From Bacteroidota bacterium (GTDB lineage: Bacteria; Bacteroidota; Bacteroidia; Sphingobacteriales; Sphingobacteriaceae): DNA of 64,000 bases. The DNA is taken from NCBI GenBank assembly GCA_026224775.1, contig JAMFRP010000022.1, forward strand, positions 62,001 to 126,000, in the 5' to 3' direction. This document shows positions 58,101-64,000 of the stretch, in pieces. Below the pieces are notes generated by a model that was not told where the DNA came from, searched no databases, and worked only from the letters and a program-made list of their open reading frames with translations. The position numbers were made by a program, and so were the translations under genes. The number at the start of each line of letters is the position of its first letter. Positions within the stretch are counted from its first letter, which is position 1.

Positions 58101-59025
58101 CGAGATTAACGGCGATATGTTAGCCGTACAAGGATCCCCGCAATATACAGAGGGTGAAGATGGACAAGCTTTTACGACAGGCGATAAGAATACCTTTATT
58201 AATGCCGGAAACATTGATTTATACCGTAAGTCATTTACACTTGCTGCATGGGTAAATGTAGAAAGTTTGGATAAAGGCCAGGCCACATTTTTTGGCGGGC
58301 AGGCGCCAATGGGTGCCGATGTTGACATAACTGGCACTGTTTTATCAGCCGGAGTTACGGGTCAAAACCTAATACTGGGTTTCCAGGGACGTGATGTTAA
58401 AGGGAATACCAAGCTGGCAATAGGTAAATGGGTACATGTGGCCTTTACTTATGACGCTGAAAACGAACTAGGGTCTGTTTATATTGACGGGAAACTGGAT
58501 AAATCGGCGCCACAAAAGCCATATGCAGGGCCATTAGAAATGATAGGTGCTTCATCTGGCACCAATCATGGTAAATTTAGTATGGATGAGGTATTAATGG
58601 CACGTAGCTGTCTTGATAAAAGCGCCATACAAGAACTGGCCAGTAAAGGTTTGAATGCCATGCAAAGCGGTGAACTAACAACCGATTGGGCACCTATAAA
58701 TGGTGTACCGGCGATATTACAAACAGTTGCAAACATACCGGCAAACAGCAGCATAACAGTTATTACCGAAGTTGGCGATGGCAGCGGTAAAATAATTGAT
58801 TCAAAAATTACCGAATTAAAAACAGGTACACAGGATATACTTTTAGCTGGTTTAAAAACAGGTACACAAGTTCGCTTGCGTGTAAAGCTTACGACCATTA
58901 AAGCAGGGGTATTACCTGTACTGCAAACCGCTACAATCTCATCTGGCGGTAAGATTACCCGCTGGTCAACAACAAGTGAGTGGCAAAAAAGTACTTATTC
59001 CGGTAGCTTAAAGGTTGGGCAATAA
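55165..59025 (+). CDS. GH3 family glycosidase with CARDB-like and LamG domains
   Basis: 1286 residues, well above the usual 700-800 for GH3. The N-terminus has a weak signal (about 5-20). GH3 spans about 80-775, with nucleophile D301 in GYVVSDCSG, KHFAGHGEPLGGRD and a C-terminal Fn3 domain (GDEVAQLYVTDV). Two CARDB-like beta domains (about 790-960) follow, then a LamG-like domain (about 970-1160; FTLAAWVNVES, GKWVHVAFTYDAENELGSVYIDG) and a Thr-rich tail. The extra domains probably bind glycan or wall. It follows GH2 at 75 bp; that gap has an ATAACA/TGTTAT inverted repeat. The transcript ends at the hairpin 52 bp beyond the stop. Confidence 0.9.
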   Translation: MNKRTVITLCSVVMYSQFAFTNYIRGKAGHYEHQPLKDTSGCNCDVDKQIALAHTKKTTKTITVKKTKQTNGAVPKYLDPNVPIEDRITDLLPRLTLEEKVIELSDSWGSKGIARLKIPAMLKTEGLHSQSYSTGATIYPQPISMATTFDPELINQVGKATAVEAKAANLRSSWSPVLDVARDARWGRVEETYGEDPYLVSRMGVAWITGFQGEGMIAVPKHFAGHGEPLGGRDSHDVGLSDRVMRNIHLVPFRAAVEEAHVGGIMAAYSTWNAVPDNGSTELLQKILREEWGFDGYVVSDCSGPENFLNKQSVVSNLEEASRMAIHAGVDIECGSAYTKSLASAVKKGYLNESDLDVNLRRVFRAKFKLGLFENPGPQEMVWDKLPAYDTPEHRALAHEVSVEGSVLLKNEAQLLPLKKDIKTIAVIGPNADVAQTGDYSPKIAPNQMVTVLQGIKSHVSAATKVLYAKGCDVLSLDASKMAEAVAVAKQADVVVLVVGDNSHPGGGESTTGENRDGATLEIPGLQRELIREIQATGKPVVLVLVNGKPFTLAWEAEHIPAILETWYPGEDGGNATADLLFGDRNPSGRLPITIPRHVGQLPLSYDFLPSGRNYDYYDMPFTPQYRFGYGLSYTSFKYSNLVIVNKKNDPGSVTVSADIENTGDRDGDEVAQLYVTDVLTSVITPIIQLEGVRRISLKKGEKKTVTFQLTPYQLSLLNTDMVRVLEAGEFRVHVGGASPEPPTGNAQFKQRMGFTNPSQGISGEFEVNQNYQANFDYVLNVPANVKGGETFPATVTVKNNGNLLDIADIKIYGDALLDTHRFEIGPGETKTYTFNISLYKSGAQPISVVLGQKIISKIILVSKAPAKLLLSNVRTAVGDDGILHYAATATNSGSENYNSPIDIQVEGKIVASEPLSLAPGEHREVSINYEFPNSGTFSVKIGSQVSQQLIVPGGVSLALKDPLVYLNFKGASNTFVKNEINGDMLAVQGSPQYTEGEDGQAFTTGDKNTFINAGNIDLYRKSFTLAAWVNVESLDKGQATFFGGQAPMGADVDITGTVLSAGVTGQNLILGFQGRDVKGNTKLAIGKWVHVAFTYDAENELGSVYIDGKLDKSAPQKPYAGPLEMIGASSGTNHGKFSMDEVLMARSCLDKSAIQELASKGLNAMQSGELTTDWAPINGVPAILQTVANIPANSSITVITEVGDGSGKIIDSKITELKTGTQDILLAGLKTGTQVRLRVKLTTIKAGVLPVLQTATISSGGKITRWSTTSEWQKSTYSGSLKVGQ

Positions 59026-59076
59026 ATCAAATGTAAAAAGCAATGGAAACACAAGCTAATTAGTAAACAACATTAT

Positions 59077-59110
59077 AAAAGCCATTAGTTTTAAAATACT
59101 AATGGCTTTT
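59077..59110. terminator. Intrinsic terminator after the GH2-GH3 operon
   Basis: AAAAGCCATTAGT and ACTAATGGCTTTT form a 13-bp stem with an 8-nt loop, followed by T residues on the plus strand. It also faces the converging small gene on the minus strand and may serve both. Confidence 0.85.
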
Positions 59111-59149
59111 TTGATAAAGTATATTTTTTAAGCCTTCATGGCGCTATCT

Positions 59150-59758
59150 TTAATTATAGCAGGCTGGAATAAAACGTTTAAATTCTGTATCAGGCATATC
59201 TTTATCCCACACATAACCCTTTTCTATATTCTCATATTTCACAAGTATTTCATGCTTTATAATAGCTCCGGTTAAACCCAATATGAAAGTATGTGAACAA
59301 TCCAACTCCCAGCCATCGGGAAACCGTTCTTGAATAGCCTCAGGAAGCTCCGGCCGGAAGATTAGCGGCGGTATACTACATAAAAACCCACCTATTTTAA
59401 CTCGCTTAACTAATGAGCATGATCTGTTAATGCCATGGTTAACAGCATTCTCCATTTTTTTTTCACTTGTTAAATCAATCAAAACAATATTTTCATCATA
59501 ATTATAAGAGTCTATTACTCCGGGTATATCCGAAGTAAAAACCCATGTACCAACCCGTTTACCATCTTTATAGATTCCTTTTGCTACAATCACATTTTTG
59601 TATGGGCTATCGCTGGGCTCCTGCCATACTTTTTTATTCGACCTAAATAAGTCTGTTCTGATCAACGACGCAAGCGTATTTAGTCGCCTTGCAATATTCT
59701 GGACATAAGTGTAAAAACTTTTCCTTAATAAAACAGGCGGTACTAAATATCTTTTCAT
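59150..59758 (-). CDS. Uncharacterised 202-residue protein with a MORN-like motif
   Basis: I do not recognise a family. There is no signal peptide. The N-terminus is basic and helical (about 1-40). One segment, AKGIYKDGKRVGTWVF (about 58-73), resembles the MORN/YwqK-type beta hairpin. The rest alternates beta-like and charged stretches. It begins 44 bp after the stop of the GH2 gene on the same strand, so it is probably the last gene of a GH95-GH2-unknown operon. As a likely cytoplasmic protein it stands out among exported CAZymes. It may be unrelated to glycan use. Confidence 0.7.
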   Translation of the reverse strand: MKRYLVPPVLLRKSFYTYVQNIARRLNTLASLIRTDLFRSNKKVWQEPSDSPYKNVIVAKGIYKDGKRVGTWVFTSDIPGVIDSYNYDENIVLIDLTSEKKMENAVNHGINRSCSLVKRVKIGGFLCSIPPLIFRPELPEAIQERFPDGWELDCSHTFILGLTGAIIKHEILVKYENIEKGYVWDKDMPDTEFKRFIPACYN

Positions 59759-59802
59759 TGTTTAATATTTTTCAGGCTCTCTTATTTAACTCCCCCATCC
59801 TT

Positions 59803-62800
59803 TTATTTAGCCAGATCGTTCAACATGTTTACTAATAATTTACCTGCTACAGGGTCTGTTACTGTTTTATCCAGCCTGATCTCAGATAGCAGTACATCAC
59901 CTTCATGATCCTTTATCTTGATGATAGGAAAACCTTTGATCTGATCCAGTCTTTTCATGCGATCGTTAACCTCTCCCGATAAATAACCATGTATTTTAAT
60001 AAATGATGCCAGTGCCTCTACATTCGGATCGCGGTTGATACGAAAAGCACCAGAGATTACAGCAGGGCTTTCGCGCTTATTGTTATTCAGATAACGTGTT
60101 TCCAATGGTTCGATGCCATTAAATACATCTGATTCAGGAATATCCATCATCGCGATCTCGCCATTTTCTTTCAATAAACTCCTGATGTATTCAGGATATA
60201 AAACAGGCGCTATGCTACCCGATGCCGATAATAAAACCTTGCCACCTCCCGCAATTACGTTCCTGATACTTTTTATCTCATCTACACTGACTGAGATGGA
60301 GTCGAGCCCGGACAATACATATATGTCGGCCTTTTGCTTCAATGCATCGGTCAAAGTTGTTGCTGTTGTATATTTAATCCCAAGGAAATCAAGCGAGGGG
60401 GCGATACCCTTACCAGCGTCATATACTACTATTTTTTTGCCCGTTAATTTAGCTGCGTTCAGGCCAGCTTTATTGGCCAGCAGTATATCATAGTAATTTT
60501 CTGAAACGGTTTTGCCATCGGCCACCAGCTTTAACAACAATTTGCCTGCAACTTTATTTTCAGGCAAATTTGCCGGTATATTTATTTTTGGCTCGATCCA
60601 TTGGCGGGTATAATGTTCTACCTGCGGCACCGGCATCTTACCGGTTGCCAATGCTGCTCCGTTATTATCCACCAGTTGCCATTGCAATTCTGAAGCTGGT
60701 AAAGCGGTACCGTCTTCCTTGTCATCAATTATACATATCCGGGTTGGTAATTGGGTGCCTGCATAAAAATGCCGCCCCCATAATTCGGCCGATACCAGTA
60801 CCGGTTGCAAGGCCTTTTGCATATCATAATATACCGGAAAGGGTTTAATGCTGTTAGCCAGGTAAACATTACTAAACCAGGTAATCAGCGCAAAATGCAA
60901 TATCCCGGCTGCCTTATCATCACTGCGGCGCAGCGCTTCGGCTAGTTCCTTGGTGATAAAGGCTTGCGGTATCATGAAGTATTTAGGATCGCTAAATTCA
61001 TCGGTATATTTCCCAGCCAGTGATTCAGGATTTTGGTGCACATAGTTATAAAACCGTGTAGCATGGCCGGTTTCGTCAGTATACCCAGTTGACATTTCCT
61101 GGCTGATGAGCGGACGCCCACTATTTTTATTTTTTTGCTGAAACTCACCCTTAAAAAAATCAAATATGGAATAATCATACCAATTATAATAAGCATGTAT
61201 ATCATCAATGTCGCCGTCATCAATCGTATTAAAATAATCGGCGCCAAATTTCTTAATGTTGCGTCGGTAATTGGAATCGAATACAATGGGCCGTGTGGGA
61301 TCAATCACACGCATATGCTTTACCACATCTGATATGATATGCATTTTTATATTTGTACGTATCGCATCAGGATCATTATCATAAAACTTCATCTCGTTAT
61401 TCACCGTCCAAATTAACAGGGAAGGGTGGTTACGATATTTTTTCAGCAGATCATAAAATTCATTTTTCCAAAGGCTGATCAGGTCTGGCGTAGGCATACT
61501 GCTTTCCAGGAATAACCAAGGCCAGCTACCCTCGTAGCTTACGCCGATGCCATTGGCGTCAAACGCGTTCATCCAGGTTTCAGTACCCGGTACGGTATGC
61601 GTCCGTGTCACCATTATATTCCCAGCTTTCATCAGCTTAGTGAAATTATCAGCCAGCGCAGTATCATTAGGAGCCAGCGGTAAAGGTGTTTGATTACCAC
61701 CACGCAGCCAGTAACGTTTGCCATTGAGATACAGATAATCACCAACCGATTTAAAAGTGCGGAAACCCGAACGGATAGTTTTTGAATCGATCTCCGTGTT
61801 GTTATCGGTTAATAAAGTAAAACCAAAATCATATAAATTCGGATGCTCAGGCGACCATAATCTAGGTTGTAAATTGGCAATACTATAGGTAAACGTTTTT
61901 TCTTCACCGGGTTGCAACTGTAGTTCCTTTACGGAGATCGCTTTATATAATTCATCCTTCTCCTTACTGCCGGTAATGTTAGTACCTACTGAAAAAGTGG
62001 CGGCTTTGTTAGCATCATTTTTTATGGTGATGTCAAAGTCGGCACCTGTAAGATTAGGTTTTATAAACACATCCTCAATCCTAAGCGGATCAGTGATTAC
62101 GAGTGATACAGGTTGCCATATCCCGGCAGGGTCGTCATCAAAAAATCCGTGGGCTAAATCATGTACCATCTTTTGGGTAACCTCAACAGTAACAGCAACA
62201 CCGGCTATCTTATCAGCATCCTTAATATCTTTCACATAATCGCGCATCACTTTTACCGTAATCAAGTTTTTCCCCGCCGTAAGCAAACCAGTGGCATTGA
62301 CTTGAAAATCGCCGAACATACCAATGTGACTGCCAGCCTTTATGCCATTGATATATACCTCGGCCACTTTAGATACGGCATCAAATGAAAGTTGCAGGTT
62401 TTTTCCATTAACCCCGTCAGGCAAATAAATCCACTGGCGATACCAGCCTATGCCAGTCTTTTTATAATCAAAGGTATAGGCTTCACAGCGGTCGGTCTCT
62501 TTTTGAAAGTAATTGTCTGATACACCCTTGCTGGCGGTATTATATTTTTCGCCATGCAGCCAAACCCGGATGGGATTCCAAAAGTTTGGGACGGTCATTA
62601 CATGCCAGTCTTCATCACTTTCTTTGGGGTTTATAGCAATACTATCATTTGTAGATTCATATCCCGGTGAAAACAGCCATTTACCATTTAGTGATATCAC
62701 GGTACGCCCGCTGTTCACATTATTAATTTTTATAGGCTGATAGGCTTTTCGTTGCTGCTTGCGCAATGCTTCTTTATTTATGGCAGCAACGGCATATTCG

Positions 62801-63429
62801 TGCACCCCGCCAGAAAGTTGATGAGCACTGATGGATTTTATAGACAGATTGGCAAACTCATTAGTGATCCAGCTACCACCTAAAGTTACTTTACCCGCGG
62901 GTGCAAATGCGGTGAGTTTATCTGTTACATCAATTCGTGGCAGTGTTTCATTATTCAGATACACACGGATACGGTTACCAGCTACCTCAATTTTAAAATC
63001 GTACCATTTTCCTGTCACCGGCTGAAAATCCAATTGGCGCAGGGCTAAAAAGTCATCACCACCCATATAACCCAACCTGGCCAGGTATAGGTTTTTTTGT
63101 ATGCCGCCTTTTAACATTATAAAATAACGATCGTCGCGATTGGCGGCACGGAAACCCGCGCATATCTGCACCTGTTCAGCAATTTCAGGTACTCTTGCCT
63201 TGAATTTGATCTCATAGTTTGCCCAGCTATTTTCACCAAAGCACAGGTAGGCATCCTTAGTAGTCAACACCGAATTTGCTATACTGGCCTCACCCCTGCC
63301 AATTTTCTCATACTTAGTATTTGAACTGCTAAAATTCTCATTAAGATTAAAATTATCCTGCGCATATAAATTAGCGCTCGTGAAAATAAATGCTAATGCT
63401 CCGGCAAACAGGTATTTGATTGTTTTCAT
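59803..63429 (-). CDS. GH2 family glycoside hydrolase with N-terminal concanavalin-like domain
   Basis: 1208 residues with a signal peptide (to about 23). Residues about 25-205 form a concanavalin-type beta-sandwich like those in DUF1080/LamG proteins (WANYEIKFKARVPE, KWYDFKIEVAGNRIRVYLN). The GH2 jelly roll, Ig-like and TIM-barrel domains follow. The acid/base is E679 in WTVNNEM and the nucleophile E778 in LISQEMSTG, both present. A C-terminal part (about 990-1208) looks like an alpha/beta amidotransferase-like domain (GKKIVVYDAG, ADIYVLSGLDS). Substrate is open. It starts 23 bp after the GH95 gene, so the two are co-transcribed. Confidence 0.9.
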   Translation of the reverse strand: MKTIKYLFAGALAFIFTSANLYAQDNFNLNENFSSSNTKYEKIGRGEASIANSVLTTKDAYLCFGENSWANYEIKFKARVPEIAEQVQICAGFRAANRDDRYFIMLKGGIQKNLYLARLGYMGGDDFLALRQLDFQPVTGKWYDFKIEVAGNRIRVYLNNETLPRIDVTDKLTAFAPAGKVTLGGSWITNEFANLSIKSISAHQLSGGVHEYAVAAINKEALRKQQRKAYQPIKINNVNSGRTVISLNGKWLFSPGYESTNDSIAINPKESDEDWHVMTVPNFWNPIRVWLHGEKYNTASKGVSDNYFQKETDRCEAYTFDYKKTGIGWYRQWIYLPDGVNGKNLQLSFDAVSKVAEVYINGIKAGSHIGMFGDFQVNATGLLTAGKNLITVKVMRDYVKDIKDADKIAGVAVTVEVTQKMVHDLAHGFFDDDPAGIWQPVSLVITDPLRIEDVFIKPNLTGADFDITIKNDANKAATFSVGTNITGSKEKDELYKAISVKELQLQPGEEKTFTYSIANLQPRLWSPEHPNLYDFGFTLLTDNNTEIDSKTIRSGFRTFKSVGDYLYLNGKRYWLRGGNQTPLPLAPNDTALADNFTKLMKAGNIMVTRTHTVPGTETWMNAFDANGIGVSYEGSWPWLFLESSMPTPDLISLWKNEFYDLLKKYRNHPSLLIWTVNNEMKFYDNDPDAIRTNIKMHIISDVVKHMRVIDPTRPIVFDSNYRRNIKKFGADYFNTIDDGDIDDIHAYYNWYDYSIFDFFKGEFQQKNKNSGRPLISQEMSTGYTDETGHATRFYNYVHQNPESLAGKYTDEFSDPKYFMIPQAFITKELAEALRRSDDKAAGILHFALITWFSNVYLANSIKPFPVYYDMQKALQPVLVSAELWGRHFYAGTQLPTRICIIDDKEDGTALPASELQWQLVDNNGAALATGKMPVPQVEHYTRQWIEPKINIPANLPENKVAGKLLLKLVADGKTVSENYYDILLANKAGLNAAKLTGKKIVVYDAGKGIAPSLDFLGIKYTTATTLTDALKQKADIYVLSGLDSISVSVDEIKSIRNVIAGGGKVLLSASGSIAPVLYPEYIRSLLKENGEIAMMDIPESDVFNGIEPLETRYLNNNKRESPAVISGAFRINRDPNVEALASFIKIHGYLSGEVNDRMKRLDQIKGFPIIKIKDHEGDVLLSEIRLDKTVTDPVAGKLLVNMLNDLAK

Positions 63430-63452
63430 TTTAAGTATATTGTACTGCGTTT

Positions 63453-64000
63453 TTAATAAATTAAAGTATAGGTTATGCCAGCTTTTGTTGCAAAGTCGTA
63501 CAACTCCGTTGGTTTGATATTTACCTGTTTCAATTGAGCTTTTGGTGAAATAATAGGTTGTGGGGTATCTGTTAACTGAAATAGAGGATTAGGATTTACC
63601 TCTTTCGGTATTTTCAGCACAGTGCCATCCTGTATTTTTAAAGCATTAGGCACGCGTATACGGCAATTACCTCCCAACAGCGATTTGATTTTTACTTTAA
63701 CCAATTTGCCATCCTTCCATTGCATATCTGTAATTTCAAAACCGCCACGGGCTTTTAAACCACTCGCCTCGCCACTGGGCCAGGCATCAGGCAAGGCCGG
63801 TAACAAGTTTATAAAACCATCCTGGCTTTGCAGCAGCATTTCGCAAATACCGGCTGTACAACCAAAATTTCCGTCGATCTGAAATGGTGGGTGCGCATCA
63901 AACATATTGGGATAAGTCCCTCCCCCGTTATTTGCACCACCTTTGTTCACTCCTGTTGGTGTTAATTGATTTTGAATCAATTTGTAGGCATGGTTACCAT
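63453..64000 (-). CDS. GH95 family glycoside hydrolase, C-terminal part (runs off right edge)
   Basis: The reading frame enters from beyond the window; its visible start ([12 protein letters not shown]) lines up with the GDHAFELIKQEL of the other GH95. It retains [17 protein letters not shown] with the catalytic aspartate, and the C-terminal beta domain. Compared with the left GH95, the middle of the linker differs ([13 protein letters not shown]), so the two are diverged paralogues. It precedes GH2 by 23 bp. Confidence 0.9.
   Translation of the reverse strand, partial: GNHAYKLIQNQLTPTGVNKGGANNGGGTYPNMFDAHPPFQIDGNFGCTAGICEMLLQSQDGFINLLPALPDAWPSGEASGLKARGGFEITDMQWKDGKLVKVKIKSLLGGNCRIRVPNALKIQDGTVLKIPKEVNPNPLFQLTDTPQPIISPKAQLKQVNIKPTELYDFATKAGITYTLIY

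Noticed and set aside
1..64000. CRISPR array, tRNA, rRNA, insertion sequences or prophage genes
   Set aside because: No regularly spaced repeats, cloverleaf-like sequences, transposase or phage motifs were recognised; a dedicated tRNA and repeat search would confirm this.

Overview
The window looks like a chromosomal segment of a soil or plant-associated Bacteroidota, most likely Sphingobacteriaceae and close in style to Mucilaginibacter or Pedobacter. The grounds are three SusC/SusD pairs, two giant hybrid two-component systems (HTCS), TAnnTTTG-type -7 boxes and almost no Shine-Dalgarno sequences. The organism is inferred from gene content; no rRNA or tRNA gene is present to confirm it. Nearly every gene belongs to polysaccharide utilisation loci (PULs).

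Layout. (1) 1-10 kb, minus strand: two Ferritin_2-type genes, SusC1 and SusD1 run as one block to a strong terminator at 2963-3002. A GH95 and a GH28 (cut by the left edge) follow. HTCS1 diverges from this block at 10552. (2) 15-34 kb: an MG2/TonB-plug protein (minus) and HTCS2 (plus) diverge. HTCS2 converges on SusC2-SusD2-lipoprotein (minus). A GH43 lipoprotein and a second MG2/plug protein (plus) diverge from SusC2. (3) 34-59 kb: a PUL without an HTCS, made of GH43-CBM32, GH3, a 30-residue membrane peptide, GH92, a degenerate GH99-like lipoprotein, SusD3, SusC3, a membrane-anchored SARP-type regulator and a GH99-like enzyme (all minus), with GH2 and GH3-CARDB-LamG diverging (plus). (4) 59-64 kb, minus: a second GH95 (partial), a GH2 with an N-terminal concanavalin-like domain, and a small unknown protein.

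The regulatory layer is the most informative part. The regions upstream of the ferritin-SusC1-SusD1 block, the first MG2 gene and SusC2 share one architecture: two direct repeats (GG-N3-AAAWTTT) exactly 21 bp apart, with the proximal one exactly 28 bp from a TAnnTTTG -7 box. I infer this is the operator of the AraC-type output domains of HTCS1 and HTCS2. It implies that the two ferritin-like genes are expressed with SusC1/D1.

The third PUL appears to use a different logic. Its only regulator is a single polypeptide with a LamG and kelch-like extracytoplasmic part, one membrane helix and a cytoplasmic OmpR-type wHTH plus BTAD (SARP) output. Four tandem 11-bp repeats, the periodicity SARP proteins typically read, lie just upstream of SusC3. 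A related element sits at the same distance (29 bp) before the ATG of the GH99-like gene. This LamG-kelch-TM-SARP regulator with its putative operator is the best candidate here for an undescribed system.

Substrates can only be guessed. GH28, GH95 and GH43 near the HTCS loci suggest pectic side chains. GH92 with GH99-like proteins suggests an alpha-mannose-containing glycan for the third PUL. No mobile element, CRISPR array or RNA gene was seen.
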